Positions 1-9,364 of a stretch of 64,000 bases of DNA are shown here, in pieces (within the stretch, counting starts at the first letter, position 1; every line of letters starts with the position of its first letter). The DNA is from Gammaproteobacteria bacterium (GTDB taxonomy: Bacteria > Pseudomonadota > Gammaproteobacteria > Steroidobacterales > Foliamicaceae), in contig JAPPHC010000042.1 of assembly GCA_028821145.1 (NCBI GenBank), positions 28,057 to 92,056 of the forward strand, read 5' to 3'. The notes under the pieces are model-generated. The model was given only the letters and a program-made list of their open reading frames with translations, did not search any database and was not told the DNA's origin. A program made the translations under genes and the position numbers.

Positions 1-1059
1 GCCATGATCCTGCAGTTGCTGATGCCGCTTCTGATCATCTTTCTCGGGTTTACGGCATTTTCGGGAGAGCGCGAGAGCGGCACGCTGCGCCAGGTCCTCA
101 GCATGGGGGTCAGCAACCGGCAGTTGCTTTGGGGCAAGGCGCTCGGGATCGGCGGCGTGGTCCTTCTGATTGTCGGCCTGTGCGTGGTGGCGGGAGGCTT
201 GGCGTTGTCGCTCACCGGCCCGTCAACGGAAAGCGAGTCGCTAGGCGCGCGGGTAACGCTGATGGCGCTCTCCTACGTGCTCTATGGGGGCATCTTCCTG
301 TTTCTCACGTTGGCCGTATCGGCCTGGGCAAGGAACGCGCGCACCGCGCTCATGGTCCTGATCGGGTTCTGGGCGTTTGCAGGGTTCCTGGCGCCCAAGG
401 CCGCGGTTGAAATCTCCAAGGCGATTCATCCCACTCCGGCTTTCGGAAAATGGATGGCGGACATGCGCTCGCACCAGATGCGCGGATTCGATGGCGTGCC
501 ACCGTTTGTACGGTTCGAGCAGGAATCCAGGGAAATATTCGCCGAGTACGGCGCGGAGTCCATTGCCGAACTTCCGGTTTACGTGGGGGCGCTGCGCCTG
601 CAGAAATTCGAGGAATACGATTTCCCCGTATTTGAACAACATTACGGCCAATTGCGGGATTCGTACACCAACCAGCGGCGCTTGCAGGATCGGATCGGAA
701 TCGTGGCGCCCACGCTGCCGCTACGCTCGCTCTCCATGGCGCTGGCGGGCACCGACCTTATCCGTCATGTCAATTTTGCGGATGCCGCGGAAGCGTACCG
801 CCGGGACATGGTGCTCAAGGTAAACAACTACCTGGGCGAAGCCGCAGCCAGCCTGAATACCGGTTACGGCGGCGGCAACGTCCTGATTGCGGATGAAGCG
901 ATATTCGCCATGGTGCCCCCGTTCAGGTTTGATTCGCGGGGGCTTCAGGCGACGCTGGCCGAGCACGCCGGCAATTTCATTGCGCTCATGCTTTGGCTGG
1001 CGGCAGCGCTCGGACTGGCGCTTTGGTCCGTGCAGCGCCTCAAGGTGGAGGAAGACTGA
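1..1059 (+). CDS. ABC-2 type permease (DUF3526-like), 5' end cut by window edge
   Basis: The reading frame is open to the left edge, so the start lies outside the window; the ATG at 4 is probably internal. About 352 residues remain. A membrane segment is followed by GERESGTLRQVLS, the cytoplasmic motif of ABC-2 permeases that normally sits roughly 100 residues in. More membrane segments follow, then a long soluble, presumably periplasmic stretch (about residues 145-310) and a last C-terminal helix. This layout fits the DUF3526 class of exporter permeases. The stop overlaps the start of the next permease (ATGA), so the two are translationally coupled and probably form a heterodimer. The ATPase subunit is expected just upstream. 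The substrate is unknown. Confidence 0.8.
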   Translation, partial: AMILQLLMPLLIIFLGFTAFSGERESGTLRQVLSMGVSNRQLLWGKALGIGGVVLLIVGLCVVAGGLALSLTGPSTESESLGARVTLMALSYVLYGGIFLFLTLAVSAWARNARTALMVLIGFWAFAGFLAPKAAVEISKAIHPTPAFGKWMADMRSHQMRGFDGVPPFVRFEQESREIFAEYGAESIAELPVYVGALRLQKFEEYDFPVFEQHYGQLRDSYTNQRRLQDRIGIVAPTLPLRSLSMALAGTDLIRHVNFADAAEAYRRDMVLKVNNYLGEAAASLNTGYGGGNVLIADEAIFAMVPPFRFDSRGLQATLAEHAGNFIALMLWLAAALGLALWSVQRLKVEED

Positions 1060-2537
1060 TGAAACGCATCATCATTTCACACGAGGCAAGGCAACTCTTT
1101 CGATCCGGCGCCTTCCGCGCATTGCTGCTGATGGTGGCGGGGGCGGTTGCGTTCGCCGCCTGGTCGGGACAGCGCTCCATCGATCGCCAGGTCGAAGGCG
1201 CGAATGCGGCCATCGCCTTTGAGGACGGACGCCGGGGCAAGATGCGTGCGGATACCGAGCAATATCAGGCGCAAGTGGCGGCGGAAGGCGGTGAATACCA
1301 GTTCGCTTCGGCGCAGCATGCCCCGGGTGCGGGCCCTCCGCAGGGCACCAATGCCGGTGTTGTCGGGTCCACGACCGCGAAGTACCTGAGAATGCCACCG
1401 ACCGGGCTGGCGCCCTTTTCCATCGGTCAGAGCGACATTCAACTCAGTTACGTTCCGGTGTCGATGAACCCCACGATGTACATCACCAAGGACAACGAAC
1501 TTGAGAACCCGGTCAATCTCATGACGGGCTCGTTCGATATCGCGTTTGTCGTTATTTTCCTGCTGCCGATATTCATTCTTGCTATCAGCTACGACCTGCT
1601 TTCCAGCGAGAAGGAAAGGGGCACGCTGGCGATGATCCTGGCCCATCCGATATCCCTCAGGGAACTGATGGCCTCGAAGATCATTGCACGCGCCGGAGTT
1701 CTGCTTGCAGGCGTTCTGGTGCTGGGCATTGTCGCGCTGCTTGCGGTCGGAACGAACCTGAACCTGGCGGATACCTGGGCCCGCTTCAGTCTGTGGATGG
1801 CGGCGACGCTGCTGTATGCGCTTTTCTGGTTCGCCATGTCGGTCCTGGTCAACGTATACGGCAAGAACTCGGCCGCAAACGGCATTGCGCTTGCCGGCAC
1901 CTGGCTGGCGCTCGTCGTGGTCGTGCCCACGCTGGTCAGCCTGCTCGCGACCACCCTGTATCCGGCGCCGTCGCGCATGGAACTGACCACCGCCGCGCGG
2001 CAAGCGCAGACGGAAGCCGAGAGTACCTACATGGCCCGGCTCAGCGAGTACTACTACGACCATCTCGAGTTCGTGCCCGAAGGCGACGAGAGGGCGATGG
2101 ATTTCCTGACCGTGGCGATGGCCAACCGCAACGCGATAGAGAAAGCCGTTCGGCCCCTGTACGACGGATTCCAGTCGCAACTGAACCTCCAGGAGAGCCT
2201 GGTGCAACGGTTCCAGTTCATATCGCCCGCGATCATGATGCAGCTTGCGTTGAACGAGATCTCCGGCACCAGTGCGGACCGCTACGAGCACTTTCTCAAC
2301 CAGGCCTACGATTTTCGCGTGGAATGGAGCGAGTTCTTCACGGTGAAATTTCTTCAGCGCGCCCCGCTGAGGCCGCAGGACTACGACCAGCTCCCGGCCT
2401 TCGAGTACCGCGAAGAACCGTTTGCCACGGTGCTGATGCGCCTCGTTCCGTCTTTGTTGGGAATGCTGGTATTGCTTACCGGCGCGATCCTGATTCCCTT
2501 CCTGAGGCTACGCCGCTACCAGGTCGCCACCTCCTGA
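1059..2537 (+). CDS. ABC-2 type permease (DUF3526-like), second subunit
   Basis: 492 residues from an ATG overlapping the previous stop; an in-frame ATG at 993 lies inside the upstream gene and is rejected. An N-terminal membrane segment (about 15-35) is followed by a periplasmic domain of about 120 residues, then a helix and SSEKERGTLAMILAHPIS, the conserved ABC-2 cytoplasmic motif. Several more helices follow, then a second soluble domain and a final helix ending in an RLRR anchor. It is homologous in plan to the preceding permease and presumably forms its partner in an inner-membrane exporter. It converges with the TonB receptor gene ending at 2545, only 7 nt away. Confidence 0.85.
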   Translation: MKRIIISHEARQLFRSGAFRALLLMVAGAVAFAAWSGQRSIDRQVEGANAAIAFEDGRRGKMRADTEQYQAQVAAEGGEYQFASAQHAPGAGPPQGTNAGVVGSTTAKYLRMPPTGLAPFSIGQSDIQLSYVPVSMNPTMYITKDNELENPVNLMTGSFDIAFVVIFLLPIFILAISYDLLSSEKERGTLAMILAHPISLRELMASKIIARAGVLLAGVLVLGIVALLAVGTNLNLADTWARFSLWMAATLLYALFWFAMSVLVNVYGKNSAANGIALAGTWLALVVVVPTLVSLLATTLYPAPSRMELTTAARQAQTEAESTYMARLSEYYYDHLEFVPEGDERAMDFLTVAMANRNAIEKAVRPLYDGFQSQLNLQESLVQRFQFISPAIMMQLALNEISGTSADRYEHFLNQAYDFRVEWSEFFTVKFLQRAPLRPQDYDQLPAFEYREEPFATVLMRLVPSLLGMLVLLTGAILIPFLRLRRYQVATS

Positions 2538-2544
2538 CCGATTA

Positions 2545-4902
2545 TCAGAACCGGTAAGTGCCCCTGACGCCGAAGGCGCGCTTGTGCGGCAGCGCCGACA
2601 CGAAGGCGCGCGTGAATGTGTCCAGATCGGTGTTGAGCGCCACGTAGAGGTAGGCATCGTCGTCCAACAGGTTGGTGACATAGGCCTCCACCCGGTAGCT
2701 CTCGGCCTCCACCCCGAGGCGCAGGTTCACGAGGTTCCGGTCGCCGGTCTCGAACACGTTCGCTTCGGTAGCGTACTTGGTGGATTCATACACATACTCG
2801 CCGCGCACGAACCCGTCCATGCGGCCCCCGAACACCGGCCGCGTGTAGGTGGCCGTGGCCGAACCGCTGAACTCCGGCGTCTGTTGCGTCTGGTTGCCCA
2901 GGTGGTCCGTGTTGTTCGCCGTGGCGCCATTGCTGACGCACGGGTTGCAGATGCCTTTCACAAACTCGGTGCTGTTGCGGGCGAAGGCGCCGGTAAGCAG
3001 CCAATGCTCCGTGAGTTGAAAGCGGGCCTCAATCTCCATGCCGTTCATGTCGAGCAGGCCGACGTTGGAGAGAATCCCGACACCTGACAGAAGCCCGGTC
3101 TCGTCGTCGGTAAAGAAGCCTACCTGCTGGACCTGCTGGTCTTTGATCTCTCCCCAATAGCCGATCAGCGATCCCTGCAGCCGTCCGTCCAGCAGCGTGC
3201 CCTTCACGCCCACCTCGAACTGGTCCAGCGTTTCCGGTTCGACATCGAGTTGCGCACCGGAGTTCCGCTGCAGGCTGGCCGCTTCGGTGGGGGAGAGCGT
3301 GACGACGATGGAGTTGAACGTGCCGGGGCGGAACCCGCGCGCAAAGTTGGCGAAAACCATGAGATCGTCGGCGGTCCGGTATTCCACCGTCACCCGGCCG
3401 CCCACATCATTGAATTCCGCCTCAAGCCCCCCGGACTCCACCTTCACCTCATCGCTCTGATACCGCGTTTCGGCGCTGACCGTCAATTTGTCGGTGACGT
3501 CGTAGTAAACGCCTCCGAAGGCGCCCGTCGTCGAACTCTCAAGTATGGGCCGGCAGGTAAACCCGCGTGGGGTAAAGAAAAACCCGGCCACGCAGGAAGA
3601 CACGTCTTCACTGTTGACGTAGTTGGCGCCGGCAGTCCAGCGCAAGCGCCCCTCGCCCGGAGAGGAAATCCGCGCCTCGTGCGAGGAGTTCTTCGACCAC
3701 CGCTCCACCAGGAAGGTGTCGGCGATCGGAGAGAAGGGCGCCCTGGGAAGCGTGTTCTCGTCGCTGACGATCATGGACTTCGTCTCATTGAAGCCGCTGA
3801 TCCAGTCAAGGCTCATACCGCCGGGCAAATCCGCGGCGGCCGAGAAAGTCGCGCCCGAAACGCGCTTGGCCAGCCCCATCTTCTCGATGAACACGCCCTC
3901 GCCGTCGATCTGCCTCGGCGAGGAATCGGAATACAGCGAATAGGCCGCGACCACGTCCTGAATGTAATCGCCGCGAGCCAGGTAGCCGGGAGCGAACGCA
4001 TCGTTGTGGCCCACCATGGCCTCGGCGACACTCACATCCGGCGGCAGCCCGCAACGATAGGTCATGGATCCGTTACCGTCCGGATCGCAGTTCGCGAAAC
4101 TGCTCGGAAAACGGAACGAGGGCTGGGGGCCGTCGTCGATCTCGATATCTTCGAGGCGCAGCTTGAAGCGAAGCGTGTCGGTGGGCGTGGCCAGGATGGT
4201 TGCGACCAGCGACCGGGTTTCCTCGTCGCCGATTTCGCGCGCGCCGTTACGGTTGTTCTTGTAGTGACCGCCCTTCTTGTTGTTCCTGACGCTGAGGCGA
4301 GCACTCAAGCGGTCCGCAATAATGGGCCCTTCAACGGAGAATTGCAGGTCCGCAGAGCCGAAACGATCGAGATCCAGCCCCACCGAGCCGCCGAATTCCT
4401 CGCCGGGGTCCTTGGTCACCAGGTTGACGGCGCCCGAAAACGTGTTGCGTCCGAAGTAGGCCGTCTGGGGACCCCGCAGCACTTCCACGCGAATGACGTC
4501 CACGAAGCTGCCAACCTCACCGCCTAGCACGGGCGCGCCGTCGACAAAAAACAGCGCCGCAACCGACGAACCCGAGAACGCATTGATGTTCAGCCCTCGG
4601 ATGACGATGTTCGGCACGCCCCGGTCCGCGCGGTTGGCGGTGGCCTGTTGGTATGTCAGGCCTGGAGTGAACAGCTGCACGTCGACGAAGTTCTTGAGGT
4701 TGGCCGCGTTCAGCTCCTCCTCGGAAAACGCCGATACCGCAAACGGAATGTCCGTCAGGGCCTCCTCGCGTTTTCGCGCCGTGACCACGATCTCCTCAAG
4801 GGCCACGCCCTGAGCGAGGACCCTGGATTCAGGCACGAGCAGGCTCCCGGTTATAACTGCGCATAGCGCGAATAGCCCAATGCGATTCAGTGTCCTGAAC
4901 AT
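2545..4902 (-). CDS. TonB-dependent outer membrane receptor 1
   Basis: 785 residues. The start at 4902 is chosen because MFRTLNRIGLFALC begins a normal signal peptide (cleavage near VLAQG) and GGAAGGAGG-like Shine-Dalgarno sequence lies just upstream; the longer frame to 5013 has neither. A TonB box, LEEIVVTARKRE, lies near residues 36-47, then a plug domain with RVEVLRGPQTAYFGR. A beta-barrel ends in the aromatic C-terminus GTYRF. It imports a ligand across the outer membrane using TonB-ExbBD energy; the ligand is not readable, and siderophores are only one option. It resembles the receptor at 9489-11879 (for example KKGGHYKN versus EKGGQYKN), and both genes carry the same palindrome upstream. 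It lies downstream of the amidohydrolase and hydrolase genes in the same direction. Confidence 0.93.
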   Translation of the reverse strand: MFRTLNRIGLFALCAVITGSLLVPESRVLAQGVALEEIVVTARKREEALTDIPFAVSAFSEEELNAANLKNFVDVQLFTPGLTYQQATANRADRGVPNIVIRGLNINAFSGSSVAALFFVDGAPVLGGEVGSFVDVIRVEVLRGPQTAYFGRNTFSGAVNLVTKDPGEEFGGSVGLDLDRFGSADLQFSVEGPIIADRLSARLSVRNNKKGGHYKNNRNGAREIGDEETRSLVATILATPTDTLRFKLRLEDIEIDDGPQPSFRFPSSFANCDPDGNGSMTYRCGLPPDVSVAEAMVGHNDAFAPGYLARGDYIQDVVAAYSLYSDSSPRQIDGEGVFIEKMGLAKRVSGATFSAAADLPGGMSLDWISGFNETKSMIVSDENTLPRAPFSPIADTFLVERWSKNSSHEARISSPGEGRLRWTAGANYVNSEDVSSCVAGFFFTPRGFTCRPILESSTTGAFGGVYYDVTDKLTVSAETRYQSDEVKVESGGLEAEFNDVGGRVTVEYRTADDLMVFANFARGFRPGTFNSIVVTLSPTEAASLQRNSGAQLDVEPETLDQFEVGVKGTLLDGRLQGSLIGYWGEIKDQQVQQVGFFTDDETGLLSGVGILSNVGLLDMNGMEIEARFQLTEHWLLTGAFARNSTEFVKGICNPCVSNGATANNTDHLGNQTQQTPEFSGSATATYTRPVFGGRMDGFVRGEYVYESTKYATEANVFETGDRNLVNLRLGVEAESYRVEAYVTNLLDDDAYLYVALNTDLDTFTRAFVSALPHKRAFGVRGTYRF

Positions 4903-4994
4903 GGCGACCTCCTTCCGGTATTCCCACCCATGCTTCCCAGTATTGCACGTCTTCGGCCAAATTCCGCCGTGAAAGGGATCAATGTTTGGCAAAA

Positions 4995-5010
4995 ATTCCA
5001 ATTTTGGAAT
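4995..5010. promoter_or_regulatory. Operator-like palindrome upstream of TonB receptor 1
   Basis: A perfect inverted repeat with 7-nt arms and a 2-nt spacer, ATTCCAA-TT-TTGGAAT. It lies 93-108 nt upstream of the receptor start, in the 158-nt gap after the amidohydrolase gene. The same 16 nt, plus a following CAC, recur at 12033-12048 upstream of the second related receptor. Size and symmetry fit a site for a dimeric regulator. Which regulator binds is unknown, and none is encoded in the window. Confidence 0.6.
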
Positions 5011-5060
5011 CACTGATCGATCCGAACACGCCCGACGACGTTACCCTTTTCGCCAGTCGC

Positions 5061-6143
5061 CTATGCGAGTCCGAACAGCGTCCGTGCGTTGTCGCTCAAT
5101 ATCCGCTTTTTCTGTTCGTCGGCTACGTCCTGTCGTGCGAGGAATTTCCGCTGTACGAAAATCGATTCGTCGACGTCGCCCGGGTGTCCGTAGTCGCTTC
5201 CAAGGACGAGATTGGCGTCACCGGCGTACTGAAGGATCAGCGGCAATTCTTCGTGTTCCTCGCAGGTGACATACAGGTTGCGTTCCCGCATGACCGACTG
5301 GGTGAAAGCCCTGCGGTCACGATGGTCGCGGACCTTGTGCGCCTGCACGACGAGGTAGGTCAGCCATGATGAACCGATCTCGAAGAAACCGAACCTGAGC
5401 TTCGGAAACATGGTCGATATCTCGCTCGTCGCGATTGCGGTGAACGACATCAGGGTCGGCACGGACATGTGAAACCGGGACGGGCGATCCTCGGTGTTGC
5501 GTCTGATCTGCCGGAACGCGGGGCTGGCATTGCCGATGTGAACGCAGATTGGAAGGTCGAGATCTTCAGCAACGCGGTAGATGGGATAAAAGTCCGGATG
5601 GTCGACGGGCCGGTTGCCTTCGAGTCCGCGCAGATGTATGCCGACCGCACCGCGATCCTTGCACCAGGCGATCGCCTTCATAGTCTCGTTCATGCTCTTC
5701 AGCGAAGGCTGCATCACCCAGCGCAGCCGCCCGTTGCTCCCGCTGCAGCGATCGGCGAGAAAGCGGTTGTAGGCGCGGGAGAGCGCCAGTTCCACGGCGG
5801 GCGACTCGGGCGCAAGCGCCAGGAACAGGCTCGGGAAGATGACGTGCATGTCCACGCCCTGCAGGTCCATGGCCTTGAGACGTTCAACGGGATCCGTCAT
5901 GCCGAGGGCTCCGGGCTTGACATCTCCGCCGGAGAATTCCTCGATCATCTCCAGATTGGTGCGGGCGTACAACTGCCCGTCGATGACCCAGACCGAGGTC
6001 ATGGGCGCCTGTATCGGCGGCACCATGATCCCCTCGTCCAGTTCGATAGCCTGCGGGCGATGAACCCGCTCTTTTTCGGTCAAGTGCTCCCAGATCGCGG
6101 CGGTCTCGATCAGGTGCGTGTCGGCGTCGATAATTCTTGGCAC
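5061..6143 (-). CDS. Amidohydrolase family protein (ACMSD/decarboxylase-like fold)
   Basis: 360 residues, GTG start. It has the metal-site pattern of the amidohydrolase_2 family: DADTH near the N-terminus (D8, H10), LPICVHIGN (H202), GFFEIG (E255) and GSDYGHPGD (D317, H320). The DxH in place of HxH is common in decarboxylase-like members such as ACMSD and gamma-resorcylate decarboxylase. It is therefore a cytoplasmic metal-dependent hydrolase or decarboxylase of unknown substrate. It is third in a tight minus-strand operon after the M24 protein and an alpha/beta hydrolase, with a 4-nt gap to the latter, which suggests a shared catabolic pathway. The gene is full length and the motifs look intact. 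Confidence 0.85.
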   Translation of the reverse strand: MPRIIDADTHLIETAAIWEHLTEKERVHRPQAIELDEGIMVPPIQAPMTSVWVIDGQLYARTNLEMIEEFSGGDVKPGALGMTDPVERLKAMDLQGVDMHVIFPSLFLALAPESPAVELALSRAYNRFLADRCSGSNGRLRWVMQPSLKSMNETMKAIAWCKDRGAVGIHLRGLEGNRPVDHPDFYPIYRVAEDLDLPICVHIGNASPAFRQIRRNTEDRPSRFHMSVPTLMSFTAIATSEISTMFPKLRFGFFEIGSSWLTYLVVQAHKVRDHRDRRAFTQSVMRERNLYVTCEEHEELPLILQYAGDANLVLGSDYGHPGDVDESIFVQRKFLARQDVADEQKKRILSDNARTLFGLA

Positions 6144-6147
6144 GGCG

Positions 6148-7110
6148 CTAGTCCAGTGAGTCGAGAAACTTCTCGAGATCGGAGGTAAACAGGTCCGGGT
6201 CCTCCCACATTGGAAAGTGCCCGAACTGGGGATAGCTGATGACCGTCAATGGCGCTTGACTGAATCTTTCAATAGTAGCCTCAAGAGACTGATAAATAAC
6301 GGTATCCTGCTCGCACCATTGCAACAGCACGGGTACCGTCACCTTCTCCGCGTGCGCTCCCATGTCGGTGGTGCGGAACAGTTCGACATTGGATGCGATG
6401 TATTCCCTCTGCCGCTGCGCTGCCCCCGGCAAATTGTTGGCGTCGTAAATCATGTCGACCATTTCGTCAGGAGGCGAGAAGCCCGGCGGCGTTGTGTCCT
6501 CCAGGACCAGGCGCCACCAATACTTCGAGCGGTAATCCGGCAGGAAGCGACTGTGAAACCAACCCAGGGCGCGGATGCGCCAGTCCACTTTGCGGGTCTG
6601 GCTCGGCCGCTCGAGCGGCAGGACCGACAGCGCCATGGCCCGAACCCGGTCGGGGTAACGCGCGTAATAGTCCAGCGCAACGTTGACGCCGTTTGAGGTT
6701 GCAAGAATCGTAAAGGGCTCCAGGTCGAGGTGCGCAACCAGCCCGGCAACAATGTCGGCGGCCCGCGCCGTCGTCAGGATTCCCTTGGGGTCGGGTTCGG
6801 TGAAGCCGTACGGAGGCCAGTCCAGCCGGACGACCCGGAATCGGCCCTTCAGCCGGTCCGCCACCGGGCTCCATTCGTGCATATTCAGGATGCTGCCGTG
6901 GAGCATCAGGACGACCGGCCCGCGGCCTTCGATTCGAGCATGGACGTTGACGCCGTCGATATTCACGAAGGTTGAGGGCAGCGCCGCCCAGCGTGCCTTG
7001 ACGGTCTCGTAATCCGTGTCCCACCAGCCGATGCGCATGGACCCTACAAGCGCAACCAATAAGATTGCGATCGCGACAACGACGGAGATTTTGCGCTTGA
7101 ACAGGCTCAT
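6148..7110 (-). CDS. Alpha/beta hydrolase, membrane-anchored
   Basis: 320 residues with an N-terminal hydrophobic segment (about 8-26) that looks like an uncleaved anchor or signal. The fold signatures are LMLHGS (oxyanion region, near 68-73), a nucleophile elbow ATSNG with S139, an acid in CEQD (E267/D269), and the catalytic histidine in QFGHFP (H298). The triad therefore looks intact. Its ATG overlaps the stop of the M24 gene (ATGA), and it is followed after 4 nt by the amidohydrolase, so these three genes are probably one transcript. An esterase, lactonase or C-C hydrolase activity is possible; sequence does not decide. Confidence 0.85.
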   Translation of the reverse strand: MSLFKRKISVVVAIAILLVALVGSMRIGWWDTDYETVKARWAALPSTFVNIDGVNVHARIEGRGPVVLMLHGSILNMHEWSPVADRLKGRFRVVRLDWPPYGFTEPDPKGILTTARAADIVAGLVAHLDLEPFTILATSNGVNVALDYYARYPDRVRAMALSVLPLERPSQTRKVDWRIRALGWFHSRFLPDYRSKYWWRLVLEDTTPPGFSPPDEMVDMIYDANNLPGAAQRQREYIASNVELFRTTDMGAHAEKVTVPVLLQWCEQDTVIYQSLEATIERFSQAPLTVISYPQFGHFPMWEDPDLFTSDLEKFLDSLD

Positions 7111-8465
7111 ACCGTGATCACCGGATCGCCGATATCATGCAGCGGCGCCGCGCCCTCGGTCGTTATCAGCATCAGGTCCTCAATGTGCGCGGAACCGCCG
7201 ACACCCGTGTTCATGACCGGGCAATCGACGCTGAGGATCATGCTTTCCCGCAATGTCAGGTCCAGCTTCCCGTAGAAGCCCCCGGCGTCGCGGCCCGGCT
7301 CATCCGTGTGCATCAGCCCAACACTGTGCGGACCGATTCCGACAGCGACATCGAAGCCCCCTTTACGCACCGCTTCCTGCCCCAGGGCGACAATGTCGCT
7401 GTAGCGCATTCCGGGCCGCAATCGTTCGCGGATCGACTGCCACGCATGCGCAACCGCCTGCGCCGCCTTGCGCGCAGCGTGTACCGGTTCGCCGACAAAC
7501 ACGGTACGCGCATAGTCGCCGTGGTAGTGATGCGAGTGGCTTACACCGTCGATGAAGAATGCCTGCCCGTCCGAGATCACGCCGTCCGACAACTCGGAGG
7601 AGACCCGATCGACGTTCAGGAAGAGCGCGCGATTGCCGAGCCGGGCTGCCTCCACTTCGAACAGATGCTGCAGTTCGGCGTGACTGGCCCCTGCGCGTAC
7701 CGCGTGACCGACCGCGGTGACCGCATCGACGTTTGCGATCGCGGCGCGCCGCATCAACCGGATTTCCAGCGGAGACTTGACCAGCCGGATCCAGCGCAGG
7801 ATGTTATCGCCCGGCAAGACGTCGCCGGGATGGCCATGGCGTTCGCAGACCGCCTCGGTGACGACGTGATCGCAGGCGATGCGGCCTTGCCAGAGTCCCA
7901 TCTCCTTCATCGCGCGTACGAGGGCTGCTCCGGTGTCGGCGCTGGTCCCGCTTGCTGCCGTAACCGCATTGAGCGCCTGGCGGCGCCGCAGCTCGACAGA
8001 TGACAACGGCGCCTGTTTGCGGTCCGGAAATTCAGGCCCCAGCATGTCCGGCGGCAGCAGGGCTTCGCTTTGGGTATTGTCGTCCGCCTCCTGGTACAGG
8101 TAGACCTGAACGTCGTTCGCGAAGCCGCCGTCCACGTAGGTGTAATAGTAGATAAAGCGGGAGGCCACGAGGCCCGGTTTCTGCCGCGCGTCCCGTGACA
8201 ACAAGGCAAAAGTGGTCGGTGGTTGCCCCATACGCGTATTGCCCAATTGAGGCCAATATCCCAGCACGTGGAACACATTGACCGGCTCCCCGAGCACGAG
8301 GCCCTTCAGGTCGAATTCGTCCATGACCTCGAAGGCACGCTCCAGGTTCATCGGCCCCTGCTCGCGGAGCAGGCGCGTGAGCTCTGCGTCCTCGCGGAGG
8401 AGTTCGTCCCGGGCGGCTGTCTCTGATCCAGTCACTATTTCCCGCTTGCTAGACGCCTCTGGCAT
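7107..8465 (-). CDS. M24 family (Xaa-Pro peptidase/creatinase fold) protein
   Basis: 452 residues from the ATG at 8465; the frame extends to 8627 but would then overlap the divergent hydrolase gene. An N-terminal creatinase-type domain (about 40-200) precedes the pita-bread domain. That domain shows FFIDGVSHSHHYHGDYART (two Asp ligands), PHSVGLMHTD (His ligand) and AHIEDLML (last Glu ligand). Where typical aminopeptidase P has TVEPG, this protein has SVDCPV, so the fourth metal ligand is Asp instead of Glu. It could be a dipeptidase or an amidine or amide hydrolase like other M24 enzymes. It is first in the operon with the hydrolase at 6148 and the amidohydrolase. It diverges from the hydrolase at 8498 across 32 nt. 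Confidence 0.85.
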   Translation of the reverse strand: MPEASSKREIVTGSETAARDELLREDAELTRLLREQGPMNLERAFEVMDEFDLKGLVLGEPVNVFHVLGYWPQLGNTRMGQPPTTFALLSRDARQKPGLVASRFIYYYTYVDGGFANDVQVYLYQEADDNTQSEALLPPDMLGPEFPDRKQAPLSSVELRRRQALNAVTAASGTSADTGAALVRAMKEMGLWQGRIACDHVVTEAVCERHGHPGDVLPGDNILRWIRLVKSPLEIRLMRRAAIANVDAVTAVGHAVRAGASHAELQHLFEVEAARLGNRALFLNVDRVSSELSDGVISDGQAFFIDGVSHSHHYHGDYARTVFVGEPVHAARKAAQAVAHAWQSIRERLRPGMRYSDIVALGQEAVRKGGFDVAVGIGPHSVGLMHTDEPGRDAGGFYGKLDLTLRESMILSVDCPVMNTGVGGSAHIEDLMLITTEGAAPLHDIGDPVITV

Positions 8466-8497
8466 ATTATGACGACGCTCCGAAGCGCGGAGACCAT

Positions 8498-9364
8498 GTG
8501 AACGACATTGAACGCCAGTTTGTCGCACTGCGCGAGGGGCAGTTGCATCTGCGGCGCCTTGAGGCGCAGGCCGAGGGTGCAAATCCGGCCGTGCCGGCCG
8601 TTTTGCTGCTACACCCGTCTCCGGCATCGTCGTGGTTCATGCAGGGCCTGATGGCCGAATTGCGAAAGGCCGGCTGCGACGCAACGCTTATCGCGCCCGA
8701 CACGCTCGGCAATGGCGACTCGGCGCCACCCGGCGTCGATCACCCGGACATCGCGTATTTCGCCGACAGCATGCGCCGCATGATCGACGAACTTGCGCTC
8801 GAACGCGTGGATCTGTACGGCTCCCACACCGGTGCGCGGATCGCCTGCGAGTTTGCCGCGGCCTACCCGGACCGGGTTCGACGGGTCGTGCTCGACGGCA
8901 TCATCGAGTATGACGACGACATGCGTAACGCCATCATCGAGAACTACGCGCCGCGCATCGAGCCGGATGAGTTCGGACGGCATTTCGTCTGGGCGTTCAA
9001 CTTCGTTCGCGACCAGGCGCTGCACTTTCCGTGGTTCATGCGCGACCCGGAGCACCGGCTCGCCGGCCCGGTGCCCCCGGCTGCGGTTCTCCACCGGGCC
9101 GCGCTCGACGTGCTGAAGGCGCTCGACACCTACGCGGACCCGTACATCGCGGCCTTCGAATACCGGGCCTATGAGCGCATGCCGCAGATCGAGGCGCCCG
9201 TGCTGCTCCTGAAGCCCGACAGCGAATTGCCGGTCCTTCAAGCCGCTGTCGCGAAGGCAGCGAGTCTGTTGCGTGATGGGCGTATCGCTACGGTACCCGG
9301 CGGTGACACGTCCAAAGCCGGGGCTATCGCTGACTTTCTGGCTGCCGTGCTGCGGAACGAATGA
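8498..9364 (+). CDS. Alpha/beta hydrolase-fold protein with His at the nucleophile elbow
   Basis: 288 residues, GTG start preceded by GGAG at a 5-nt spacing. The fold is clear: LLLHPSPAS (oxyanion loop), APDTLGNGDS, and the elbow LYGSHTGARI. In the G-x-Nuc-x-G pattern the nucleophile position is H110, not Ser, Asp or Cys. The C-terminal region where the catalytic His should be reads VPGGDTSKA and lacks it. It is either a non-catalytic protein or an enzyme with different chemistry. Two more proteins in the window share the HTG elbow (21321-22283 and 22273-23088). It stands alone on the plus strand, and its 3' end abuts a truncated antisense hydrolase fragment. Confidence 0.85.
   Translation: MNDIERQFVALREGQLHLRRLEAQAEGANPAVPAVLLLHPSPASSWFMQGLMAELRKAGCDATLIAPDTLGNGDSAPPGVDHPDIAYFADSMRRMIDELALERVDLYGSHTGARIACEFAAAYPDRVRRVVLDGIIEYDDDMRNAIIENYAPRIEPDEFGRHFVWAFNFVRDQALHFPWFMRDPEHRLAGPVPPAAVLHRAALDVLKALDTYADPYIAAFEYRAYERMPQIEAPVLLLKPDSELPVLQAAVAKAASLLRDGRIATVPGGDTSKAGAIADFLAAVLRNE

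Noticed and set aside
1077-2291. 404-residue open frame antisense to the second ABC permease
   Set aside because: The sense strand encodes a clear permease; the antisense product has no recognisable motif and is a GC artefact.
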